This document shows positions 27,004-38,054 of a stretch of DNA of 64,000 nucleotides, one piece after another. Numbering within the stretch: position 1 is the first letter of the stretch; each line of letters starts with the position of its first letter. Origin of the DNA: Sapria himalayana (Eukaryota > Streptophyta > Magnoliopsida > Malpighiales > Rafflesiaceae); contig JAREIK010012134.1 of assembly GCA_029783825.1 (NCBI GenBank), positions 62,001 through 126,000 on the forward strand. Reading direction: 5' to 3'. The notes under the pieces were generated by a model. That model searched no databases. It saw only the letters and a list, made by a program, of their open reading frames with translations, and was not told the DNA's origin. A program made the translations under genes and the position numbers.

Positions 27004-27731
27004 TATTTATTTATTTAAAGGTATATGGATGGTATTTAGTGAGCTCAAATTGGGACAATGTCCAAACTGAGTTGCATGAGATTTTATTTGATATATGGTT
27101 ATTATGGATTACAAACTCAAATTGGGACAACGTCTAGCCATAATTCCAAAAAAATCATATTTTATTCGGATAAATGTCCAATATGTTTTTCGGAGGAGGT
27201 CCATTTTTTCGGAATAATTCCAAAAAAAATAAATATTTTTATAGATATATATACATATACGCATATATATATATCCAGATATATAATATGTCACACTTGG
27301 CTTCAGCATGTGTAAGGGAGTCAATGAGACTCAAGAATATGGGCATATTAACATTTCATCCATAATTGCATTCATATAAACATTTTACTTGAATGTGTGT
27401 TGATATATATTAATGATGTTTTACGTGCACTTAGGTAGAGAGTAACTCTGAAGGAGTTTACCCTACTGAGTTTTGCTCACTCCATTGTGGAACCCCCTTT
27501 TTAGGTAAGTGTCTAGGATATATGACAGATCCACATACGAGATCGCACATGTGAAGAAAAGCTGGTTATGGCTTAAATAATATGTTATGTGTTTTCTTTC
27601 TTCCGCTGAGCAAATAAAATATAAAATGAAAAAAAAATGTATTGTACATTTGAGAAAATTTTATTTTATTGCATATTGTATTGTGTGATGGAATTAATGG
27701 GACCCCTTGGGAAATGGGGTGTCACATAATG
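26094..27731 (+). mobile_element. Solo LTR with 5-bp TSD TAATG
   Basis: The LTR body is 26099-27726 (1628 bp). It starts TGTGAAATCCCG and ends GGGGTGTCACA, an imperfect inverted pair typical of plant Ty3/gypsy LTRs (consensus TGTGACACCCC). The pentamer TAATG lies directly on both sides (26094-26098, 27727-27731). No gag-pol is present, so this is the product of LTR-LTR recombination. Internal features include an (AT)n tract at about 26954-27000. The superfamily is inferred from the termini only. Confidence 0.85.
26954..27000. repeat. (AT)n tract inside the solo LTR
   Basis: Pure AT dinucleotide of about 46 bp. Confidence 0.9.
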
Positions 27732-28220
27732 AGTTTCTACATAAACTCATATGCATACTTGAGTATATGTATTCAGTATGAATAAAGGAAGCTAATTATC
27801 AGTACATAAATTTTGAAGAGCCAAATCATAAATATTTTGGATTTGGGTCCCCAAATATTATATTAAAATTAAAAATTGTAAAAGAATATAATTATTTTCA
27901 TGTTGGTTCAACTTAACATTTTCCTATAATATTATAACTTTAATCCACTTTTGTTGTACCGAAATGCATCAACTTTGTTTATCTCACTTAAGTTTTTAAA
28001 AAATTTAAAACTAAAATACTAGTTTCAGAAATCAAAAATCAATTTTTGATTCTTATAGAGTATACCAAAATATACTTTTTCAAAGAATAATGATAGGTTA
28101 AAACCCAGTGCTTACACCCATTTAATGATGCCACCAACCATCCAACTAGTAACTTTTTAGAAATCTTGGATTCAAAAATCATTTTAATTATAACGCAAGT
28201 TGGATTTGATTATTTTAAGT
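27732..28220. other. Unassigned AT-rich DNA
   Basis: Between the solo LTR and the minisatellite. No coding pattern or transposon terminus recognised. Confidence 0.35.
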
Positions 28221-28947
28221 GTTTAGAATTATGAGTATTTGTGTAACTATATGTATACCCACATGTAACAATATTTATAATTACATGTATAATAACATAC
28301 AATATTATATTTAACTATATGTGTATAACTATGTATAAATATTTGTATTACTATATATAAATATTTGTATAATTATATAACACTCTACCACATTAAATAT
28401 AACTATATTTATAAATATGTATACATATATGTAAATCTATATATTTATTGATAACTTTATATATTTGTGTATAACTATTTGTATGATATATTTATATATA
28501 ACTATATGTTTAAATATACAAAAATATTAATAGCTATATATACTATATATATAATAACATATAACTATAAATAATTGTATATTATTATATATATAACTAT
28601 AACAGCTTTATACATAACTATATTTAAATATATAATTTACATCTAATATTTAATAAACATTTGTACATATTAGTATATAAAAATGTATTTTACTATATCT
28701 ATATCTATACATATCTATATGTATAAATATATAAAATTATATGAATAAATATATATACCTGCATGTAAAAATATAAGTATAACTACATGTGTAACTAAAT
28801 GTATAACCACATGTAACTATATTTATAATTACATGTAATAAAACATTAAACATTATGTTTAATTATATATGTACATATATAAATATTTATAAAACTAAAT
28901 AAAATTTTATATAATTAAATATAATTATATTTTTAACTATTTATAGA

Positions 28948-28989
<42 letters not shown>

Positions 28990-29051
28990 AATCTATATAT
29001 TTATTTATAACATTGTATATATTTATGTATAACTAAATATAACTACTCGTA

Positions 29052-29120
<69 letters not shown>

Positions 29121-29720
29121 CTAAATGTTTAATGATATATAAATTTTTATAACTATATATATTATATGTATAATAACATTTAACTATAAATAATTCTATC
29201 TTACTATATGTATAACTATAAAAACTTTATACATATTTATATTTAAATATATAATTAACAACATGTATTTAATATAATTTTTATATATTATTATAAAAAA
29301 TGTATTTTAGCATTTCCATACTATATATAACTATATGTATAAATATATGAAATTATATGAAAAAATATATATACATACATGTATAAATATAAGTTTAACT
29401 ATACGTGTAACTATATGTATAACCACATGTAACTATATTTATAATTATATGTATAAAAGCACACAACATATTGTTTAACTATATGTGTATAACTATATAT
29501 AAATATTTGTTTAACTATAAAAACTCTATATAAATAAATATAACTTTATTTTTAATTATGTATACATATATGTAAATCTATATAATTGTTTATAACTTTG
29601 TATACATTTATTTATATTTACTTATAACTACTTGTATGGATATATCTATATATAATTATATGTTAAACTAAATGTCACTATTTATAACTACATTTACTAT
29701 ATGTATCCTAACATATACTT
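28221..29720. repeat. AT minisatellite, plus-type orientation (element A)
   Basis: Degenerate TATAACTATATGTATAACTA-type repeat with (AT)n runs at about 28955-28985 and 29055-29118. Same family as 46111-47143 and 53544-54700 in element B, and the inverse of the repeats in element L. Confidence 0.8.
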
Positions 29721-30537
29721 ATATTTGGGATAATGCTATTTGGTTGCACCAACTTGAAATAAAACGGCTAAAGATATAATATCAACAATATGTATGTACA
29801 TAGCATGAGAGTGTCCATTGATTAGGCTCATATATGGTATAATACAAATAAGGGTCGTACTCTTACCTCATCCCAGCCCTTGGACCTCAGGCTCAAATAA
29901 GAACTTATGTATAAAAAAAATGTAATATTTGATAGGTTTGTACTGAAGAACTTATATTTTCTTTGATATAATTATTCATTCTAACACTGCACTCTCTATG
30001 TGTCTCTCTCTCCCTCTATAATTCTTTCTGTCTTTTCTTCCTCTTTTTCTGTGTCACACACTCTCTCGTGTTATTTTTTTTCTGGATCTTCTTTCTTGCT
30101 TGTTTTCTCTTTCTCCACCCCTCTCTCTCTCTCTGTCCATCTCTCCCTCTCTCTCTCTCTCTCCCTCTCACCCCCCCTCTCTCCCCCTCTCTCCATTTCA
30201 CCTTTTCTCTCCAACTCTTTCTCCCTCCTTTTCTCTCTCTCCCTCTCTCTCTCTCTCTCCCTCCCCTCCGTCAAACATTAAATGTATTTTTTTTGCTTTC
30301 ATTTCTTGTACATTATTGTACTTTGCACCCTTTATCTAGTATAACTGTGTTATCTTTTAATCTTTATCGTGCTACAAATTACATTATCTATTAATGTAGA
30401 TTGTGCAAATGCCTTGCCTCTATATTCACGATATTTAAGTTTTAAATATTCATCTGTAAGTAATTTTATTTTATTCTTTATATATTTTGAAGTAATAAAA
30501 TGATATTATTTATATTAATGACTGGGCATTAATTTAT
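29721..30537 (+). other. Upstream region of the transposase, with a CT-rich tract
   Basis: 29721-29980 is unassigned. 30001-30270 is a (CT)n/CCCT-rich tract that opens low-complexity Ser/Leu/Pro frames; these are not genes. CT-rich tracts are common in plant promoters and 5' leaders, so this may be the transposase promoter region, but I see no decisive signal. Confidence 0.4.
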
Positions 30538-33500
30538 GTGAATAAAATATGGCAAAATGAGCTCAGATCGTCAGTGGATGTACAAAGGGTTATTAATGGA
30601 TTTTTGAATAGATATTTTTTGATTGGGCTTGAAACTTTCATCAATTTTGCATGTAGTCAATCGAGATTGAAGGATGGAGAAAAATTTAAGTGTCTATGTA
30701 ATCATCGAAAGTATCAGAATATCCCTTTTTGTGATGCAAACACTATAAGATATCATTTGGTAAAATATGGTTTTGTGCCAAATTATTTTGTTTGGATTTA
30801 TCATGGGGAAAGTACAAAGACTGAATATTGACCAAAATGAGGGTATTGAATCGTTTGCTTGTGGTGAAGAATCATCAAACACATACCATAGAATGATCAT
30901 GGAAGCTGCTGGTCCTGACTTCAATATGGATTACATGGATGAACTACCTAATCCTGAAGCTCAGAAATTTTATGAAATGCTTAAAGCTGCAGATAAAAAG
31001 TTGTGGCCTAGTTGTAAAACACATTCGCAATTGTCACTTTTGGTTCGACTAATAAGCATTAAGTCAGAAAATTATATGTCTGAGAAATTATTTGATCAGG
31101 TGACAAAACTGATGAAGGAGATTGTTCCGGATAATAATTTGATCACTAACAACTTTTACAACACTAAGAAGTTACTACGAGGAATGAGTCTACCTATGGA
31201 AAAAATTGATTGTTGTTTAAATGGATGCATGTTATATTAGGGCGGTGATAGTGATTTAATTAGCTCTAAGTTTTGTAACCAACATCGATTTAGGAAGGCG
31301 CCTCATGCTATAGAAATGCGAAAAAAATTGAAAGTTCTCTTTAAAAAGATGTATTATTTTTCATTAATTTCTCTATTACAAAGACTATATGCATCAAATA
31401 GTAAAGAAAATGATATGAGGTGGCATTCTCAGCATGAGGTTGAAGAATGGGTAATGCGTCATCCATCCGATTCACCTACTTGGAAGCATTTTAAATATAT
31501 ACATCAAGATTTTGCGGCAGAAAGTCGAAATGTGAGATTGGGTCTCTACACTGATGGATTTCAGCCATTTGGGTAATCTGGACAATAATATTCAATATTG
31601 CCAGTGATAGTGATGCCTTATAACTTGTCTCTGTTGTTGTGTATGAAGGAGCAATATATGGTTTTGTCAATATTACTTCCATTATTATTTTCCCACAGCC
31701 TCTTATTGCAGAGTTAATTTTTTTATAGGATGTTGGCGTGAATATATATAATATCTCAAAAAAGTAAAATTTCATTATGCAGGCAGCCCTTATGTGGACG
31801 GTATGTGACTTTCCTACATATTCAATATTGTCTGGCTGGAGTACTATAGAATGATTCGCATCCCAATATTGCATGACAAATTGTGATGCATTTACCCATA
31901 AATTTAGTGGTAACCAGTCATGGTTTGATAACCATCGTAACTTTCTACCTATGAATCAATCATTTCGAAGAAATAGAACTGCATTTAGAAGAAATTAAAT
32001 TGTGATGACAGTTGCACCAGCTATTCGTTCAGGGGATGATAGTATTACAAAGATTCATAGTTTAGGTTAGAAGAAGGTAACTGAAAAAGATGCTACTGGA
32101 ATTAATGGACCAATAGGCAAATTATTTGGCTAGAGGAAACGTAGTATATTTTGGGAATTACCCTATTGGAATTCCAATTTAATTCATCATAACTTAGATA
32201 TAATGCATATTGAAAAAAATGTTTTTGACAATCTTTTCAACACTATCCTTAATGTAGATGGAAAAACATAAGACACTTTAAAATAAAGACAAGAGCTGAA
32301 TGATTACTGTCGGCGGCCTGAATTGAAGATGAATGAAGAAATGGGAAAATTCCCTAAAGCTTGCTACACACATGATAAGAAGGCAAGACAGATATTGTGT
32401 GAATGGGTTAAAATTTGAAATTCCTTGATGGATATGTGTCAAATATGGGTAGATGCATGGATATGAAGAATCTTAAGTTATTTGGAATGAAAAGTCATGA
32501 TTTTCATGTATTTATGCAGAGTTTAATACCAATTGCATTCCATGAATTACTTCCACAAAGTATTTGGAAGGTCCATATAGAACTAAGTTTGTTTTTCAAA
32601 AAGCTAACTGCAACCACAATCAAAATAGATGTACATGGTGAGGTTGGAGAATGACATTCCACTTATTATTTGTAAGCTAGAATGGATATTCCCACCGAGT
32701 TTTTTTTAATTCAATGGAGCATTTGCCGGTCCATTTGGCATATGAAGAAAGGATTGCAGGGCCAGTACAATTCAGCTGGATGTATCCTTTTGAGAGATAA
32801 ATACATATAATTTTTCGTGTTTTATTATTTCATACTTTAAGTAATATTGTAATTTAATCAAATTGAAACCTAACATTATGGTTGTAGGTATCTTAGTAAG
32901 TTGAAATTGAATGTTAGAAATAAGGCAAAAGTTGAAGGTTCAATTTGCAATGCATATTTAGTAGAAGAAACATCATCATTTTGTTCTTATTATTTTGATG
33001 ATCATGTCAATACAAAGAATAGAAATGTGCCACGGAATTATGAAGGTCATGTGATGGAAGAAGATGATTATGTGGACAAACTATCAATCTTCAAGCACCC
33101 TGGAAGAGTATTTGGAATAGCAATGAGAAGTTGTATGACAGATGAAGAGTACAAAGCAACCAGGAGCTATGTTTTACTTAATTGTGAAGATTTTGCACCA
33201 TACATTGAGTATGTATACACAAAATGGTTGCATGTTTAATCTTAGTTTAATTTTATCTTTAATAGGAATTATTAAAAATTGATATACATTTTTTTTCTCT
33301 TTTTATATTTGTGCAGTATTTATGTTGAGCAGTTAAAATATAGGTAACCAGCAATTTCCAGCAATGATGTCAATTATTTTCTAGAAAATGAATTTGCAAA
33401 TTGGTTCAAAAATTATGTGAGAATTATTAAGTTTTAAATTTTGAATTATTTAATTTATTATTATATTTTATTTGTTAATATCAATTTTTTTAATTAATGT

Positions 33501-34237
33501 CACAAGTAATTGATCATTAAAATGGAGATTCAAATATTTTTATTCAAGATATAAGTAAAGGCCCGTTTTGATATGTGACAACCTATCCTGAGTATTTTGT
33601 TAATGTATATAAATTTCACACAATTGGGCACGGTTCTTCTAAAATATTAATGAATAGTGGTGTATGCATTAAAAGTGCATGATATAGTGCAGATGAGATT
33701 GATTATTATGGTCAACTCAATGAAGTTATTTAGTTGGAATATCTTGGACACGAAAATAATAGGATTGTATTATTTAAGTGCAAGTGGTTTGATCCTACAC
33801 AAAATGTGGGCACAAAGATTAATTCGGATTATAAGCTAGTGGATGTTAACCATAAACACAGATATAATCGAAATGAGCCTTTTATTATGGCAGTTAAAGC
33901 CCCTCAGGTATATTATTGTACATATCCGGGTTTATCTCGTGAAAAAAGATATTGGTGGGCGATTTGCATGATCAAAGCACGATAAAAATTTGAAGTATCA
34001 TCATCATAACAAAGAAGTGCAGACGTAGAAATTACACCAGTATTCCAGGAAGATGACATAAATAATATTGAGCCTTTGAATGTAGATGAAGATCCAGAAA
34101 ATTTATGTGACTCAAATGGTGGCACAATAGAAATTGAAGATGATCAATTTCTATCTGAAGATGAGTTCGAACTTCTATCGGAATCTGACAAAATATTAGA
34201 AGACCCATTGGAGGATGATAGTGATGCTAATAATTAA
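30538..34237 (+). pseudogene. tnp2: Decayed TNP2-type CACTA transposase
   Basis: Domain order is that of plant En/Spm TNP2 transposases. Transpos_assoc at 30540-30815 (EFINFA-like TFINFACSQSR, then GFVPNYFVWIYHGES). Transposase_21 at about 30880-32290 (AAGPDFNMDYMDELPNPEA, HSQLSLLVRL, LGLYTDGFQPFG, WTVCDFPTYSILSGWS, FWELPYWNSN, HHNLDIMHIEKNVFDN). DUF4218 at about 32410-33215 (LIPIAFHELLPQSIW, GSICNAYLVEETSSF). DUF4216 at about 33650-33985 (VLFKCKWFDPTQNVGTK). An acidic tail ends at 34235-34237. An intron is probable at 32797-32887 (acceptor GTTGTAG; donor apparently mutated), and another follows a GTATGT donor near 33209. The gene is broken by a frameshift near 30820, a TGG-to-TAG change at 31238 and many more stops. 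It would cut and join CACTA ends if intact. Confidence 0.93.
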
Positions 34238-34339
34238 ATTGTTATAATTTTATCATAAATTTAAACTATCAAAGACATTTTATATTTTATTGAAATCTAT
34301 CGGTGTGTCTTCTATCAAAGACAAATAACTAGATAAAAA

Positions 34340-36184
34340 GACAAATAGTTAGTGACTAAAGGACGTGGTCGTGGTGGACTTGGACGTTGACACAGAAATG
34401 AACCGAATTCAACTAGTATGTTACATAATGTTGCAGAATCAGTACCATTTCATAGCCACCATATCCTGACTTCAACATCAAATTCACCATCTCCATTTTT
34501 ATCACCATCACCATCATTGAGACCTCTACTAACACCTTTATCAGATGTAAGCCCACCACCGATTGTGTTTCGTGCTGATACTTTTGATCCATCTCAATCT
34601 TCTAGACCACAAATTACGCAGATTGTTCCCCCATATACAATACCAACGATATTATCAAATGTTGTACCTTCCTATGAAGTCAGTGCAAAGTTAGCAATTG
34701 ATATTGTGGATGAGAGGTAAAAAAAATGTAAAAATGATTTGGAAAAAATTTTTTAATGTTACTGTCAGTGGTTTTTTTTATATTGTTATGATTTGCTTAT
34801 TTTCTATGTTATTTATTTATTTATACAGTTTTATTCCATCTCACAAGTATTCGACTATAATTACAAATGCTTTCAAGAAAATGGCTGATGCCAAAGCTTT
34901 CTCCTGGAAGAAAGTTTCTCAATCGACAAAGGAGTCATATTTTAATGACTTTCAGCTAAAAATAACAAAATAAAAGAATTGAAACATAATTATCTAATTA
35001 CTTAACTTTTATGTTGGTTATTATTCAAGCAGTAAATAATTATGTTCTTGTTGTAAACATAAATTCTTTTGTTATTTTTTTATAGAATCAGTGCACATGG
35101 CCACCCAAATTTGATGGAAAGATAAAGTCATTATGGAAGATCAAAATAGCTCAATGGTATTCTGATTTTGTTAATAAATTAAAGAAAATTAAAGAAATGC
35201 CTAATTTTATATCTGATTAAGATTGACACGAGTGGCTTAATTATTGTGAGGAGCCAAATGTGAAGAAAAAATCAGATATTGCCTGCAAAAATCGACGAAG
35301 TGAGGTTGATGGACTAGGTACAGAAATCTGTCGACACACTGGAGGTTCAAAGTCAAGCATCGAGCATGCTCGAGATTTGATACAAATTTAAAATTCTAAA
35401 CATATCTATATTTTTTGGTTGTCCTAATAGTCCAATAAATATAATATTTGCATGGTTTTAATAAATTTGTTAAATTTTTTTATAATTTGTTTTTTTATGA
35501 ATTAATAAAAACATATTCTTAGGCTGGAGAATTGGATCGAGATCCAAATTTCTATGAGATTTTCACGAAGATGCATGTGAAGAAAGTGGATGGTCAATAT
35601 GTTGACAACAAGTCTCAGATGATTGCTATAAGAAATTGTTATATTAATTAGACTTTATAAAACTACTATACATTATAAAAATTATTTTGAATGCACAATT
35701 TTTATTTTATTTTTTGTAAATCTAGAATAGTTTTGTCTCCATTTTATCTCATGACTTAATGGAGGAATGTGTGATAGCTACTCATCAACAAGTTGAGGGT
35801 TCTATGAATCTTCAACCAATTAACTATGATCCAATTTATTTGGAGATAATAGGAGATCGAAAGAAGTAGTGAGTGTATGGAATCGGCTCTAAGGGAGTGG
35901 CATTTTATTGTAGCAGTCGTGCTTCTAATTCATTTGTCTCAGCAATGGTGGATGAGGCGGTCAAACAACAAGCACAGGAAACAAATGAACTTATTGTGAA
36001 TATGGAGACCGAATTGAAAAAGAAGGATGAGCGGATAACTAATTTGATGGAAGAAATGCAAGAAATTAAAGAAATTAAAAAAAGTAATGCAACAGTAGAT
36101 GTCCTATATGGAATCACAATTAGCGGCATTAGGCCATCAAATAGTATTCCAAGATCCACTGTGAATCCTCGTAGAAAAGGCTAG
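34340..36184 (+). pseudogene. Decayed Transposase_24-type second gene of CACTA
   Basis: Plant En/Spm elements often carry a second gene with a Transposase_24 (Ptta/En/Spm) domain downstream of the transposase. Here a Ser/Pro-rich N-terminal part (SPSPFLSPSPSLRPLLTP, 34480-34560) is followed by SWKKVSQSTKESYFNDF (about 34904), CTWPPKFDGKIKSLWKIK (35093), HEWLNYCEEPNVKKKSD (35227), RHTGGSKSSIEHAR (35333), DPNFYEIFTKMHVKK (35540) and VYGIGSKG (35874). A coiled-coil stretch (36000-36090, NMETELKKKDERITNLMEE) ends the gene. AT-rich gaps between blocks (34720-34820, 34990-35080, 35390-35520, 35650-35725) are probably introns. Stops within blocks show decay. The start is unclear. Confidence 0.85.
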
Positions 36185-36710
36185 CATTCCATACAAATTA
36201 TGAGGATGATTGAGTATGAGAATTATTTCTGAACTGTTATTTATTTTTGTCTATGTGTAGTAAATAATTATGATATTTTGTTGCAAGTTTCAATTTTTTT
36301 ATTCTGGTTTTGTTCTTCGCTTTTTTGACTAACCAAATTATGAATCTATGTAGGATACATTATGTGAGAGAAAAGAAAAAATTTTGATTCAAAGCATTCA
36401 GACGTTTCCACGGTCCTTCTAATGCATGGGTCCCATATTTACCAATTTCAGCTTTATCAAAAGAAGGGCTAGCTTATCTTTTCTTTATTTTTCTAAAAAT
36501 ATTATATTTTTGCATTCTCTTTATCTCTAAACATAATTGCTGGACATCTTTTGAATTTTTGGTGAAGCTGTATGAGAATAAACTTTAATTTTTGTTTGTT
36601 CATGTCTAAAATATCTGTTTTTATATATCTGTGAATATGTTTTTGAGTCTCTTAAAAAATTTGAGTAGAGTTTTAATATATTATAGGTATGTAAAAGCCT
36701 ATAATCAAAA
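36185..36710. other. Downstream flank of the transposon genes
   Basis: AT-rich, possible 3' region of the second gene. 36588-36668 is repeated imperfectly at 37980-38054, next to the GATA array. Confidence 0.5.
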
Positions 36711-37186
36711 GTGGCACCAGCAGAAGAGATGACAGCGATGGCTGTGACAGCAGTGGAAAAGGCAGCGGCTAAGGGGAAATCAGCGGTAGATGCGGCAACT
36801 GTGGCAAAAGGGGCAGCAGGGGCAGAAGAGGCAACGGCGGCGGTAGTGGCACCAGCTGTAGCAGCGGCTGCAACAGTAGCAGTGAAGGTGGCAAGGGCGA
36901 CAGCGGCAGCACCAGCTACTATGGCAGTAGTAGTGGCAGCACCAACAACTGCAGCAGCGGTAGCGGCAGTAGCAGCGAAAGCACCGGTAGTGGCAGCAGC
37001 AACAGCAGTGGGAGTAGTGCCAGCGGGAGCGGCATCGACAGTCGTAGTGGTAGTGGCCGCAGCACGTGGCAGCATCGGTAGGATCAGCAGCGGCATCATC
37101 GGTAGGAGCGGCAGTGGTAGCGGGAGTAGCAACGGTAGCAGGAGCAGCAGTGGTAGCGGGAGCAACAGGAATGGCAACATATGTGG
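36711..37186. repeat. GC-rich GCA/GGC triplet-repeat island
   Basis: About 475 bp of degenerate GCAGCGGCAGTAGCAG-type triplets in otherwise AT-rich DNA. Several frames are open: the + strand gives Ala/Val-rich and Gly/Ser-rich (SGSGSSNGSRSSSGSGS) products, and the minus strand Leu/Pro- and Ala/Thr-rich ones. Open reading on both strands without other sequence features is what a triplet repeat produces, so I do not call a protein. Confidence 0.85.
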
Positions 37187-37390
37187 TATATACGTACGTA
37201 TATAGTCAGTATATATGTACATATAATACTACAGTATTTTATATACATATATACTGAGTATATATATGTACTCAATATATATGTACGCATAATACGGTAG
37301 TATATAGTAATATATACTACAGTAATAACTATACGAGTGAAATGCTAGTATATATGTACATATTTACTCCAGCAATATATATTTATCAAA
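37187..37390. repeat. GTAC-centred palindromic satellite (element A)
   Basis: Blocks such as CAGTATATATGTACATATA and GAGTATATATATGTACTC, as in element B at 56361-56640 and 57056-57960. Confidence 0.8.
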
Positions 37391-38054
37391 ACATAGTAAT
37401 TTTTTATTTATTTTGTTTTGATTTGGTGGTTTAAATTTCTTACATATATGGTACTGCATTGTTTTCCATACAAAGCTTGTATAAGTGAACACATATTTCA
37501 ACAAACATGAAGCACCGTGACTCGGATAGCATTTTCGCAGCGAAAAGTTGGTGATCGGAGGAGAAGTAGGAGAGAAAGCAACATCAATGCATTGATAGAT
37601 TATACTTTATGCACATTCGGTAGATACATTGATTACTAAGATGTAATATAATTTTTAATATTTTTTTGTTTTTGTTATCTAAAATATTGTATTAGAATAA
37701 GTTATTGAATGAATTTTTTTTTAATTTAAAATTTTCATTTATAGTTTATGTTTTTAGTAAATTTATATTACACATAGTTTCTATTTTTATTGAATGAATA
37801 ACTTTATGCACATTCGGTAGACACATTCGGTAGATGCATTGAAAGCAACATCATTTATAGTTTCTATTTTTTTAATTTAAAATTTATAATACATTTATAG
37901 TTTCTATTTTTATTTTAAAAAAGTTTCTGTTTTAATTTAATATTTTAAGATGTAATATACTTTATGTACATTCAACTGTAATTTTTATTTGTTCATGTCT
38001 ATAATAACTATTTTTATATATCTGCGAATATGTTTATGTTTCTCCAAAAGTTTG
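37391..38054 (+). mobile_element. Rearranged right end of element A
   Basis: 37391-37760 aligns by eye with 56641-56870 and 57961-58370 of element B (for example TGACTCGGATAGC against TGACTTGGATAGC). After 37790 short pieces repeat (GCACATTCGGTAGA several times, TTTATAGTTTCTATTTTT twice). The last 75 bp duplicate 36588-36668. The terminal subterminal block is missing before the GATA array starts. Confidence 0.7.

Larger units (their letters stand above)
22078..38054 (+). mobile_element. CACTA element A, truncated at both ends
   Basis: Begins inside subterminal repeats (TTTAGCGATGGATTTAGCGAC) with no CACTA terminus, and ends in scrambled right-terminal sequence without the TTAGCTAGGG subterminal block. 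It carries TNP2 and Transposase_24 pseudogenes on the + strand, so it descends from an autonomous element. The left interior (22391-23600) and right region (37187-37760) match element B. Both ends run straight into tetranucleotide arrays of opposite orientation. A solo LTR is nested inside. It can no longer transpose. Confidence 0.82.

Noticed and set aside
30001..30394. Ser/Leu/Pro-rich frames on the + strand and Arg/Glu-rich frames on the minus strand
   Set aside because: They are translations of a CT-rich microsatellite upstream of the transposase.
36527..37222. A 231-codon minus-strand and a 164-codon + strand Ala-rich frame
   Set aside because: They overlap on opposite strands and follow the GCA/GGC triplet repeat. 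There is no signal, domain or conserved start.
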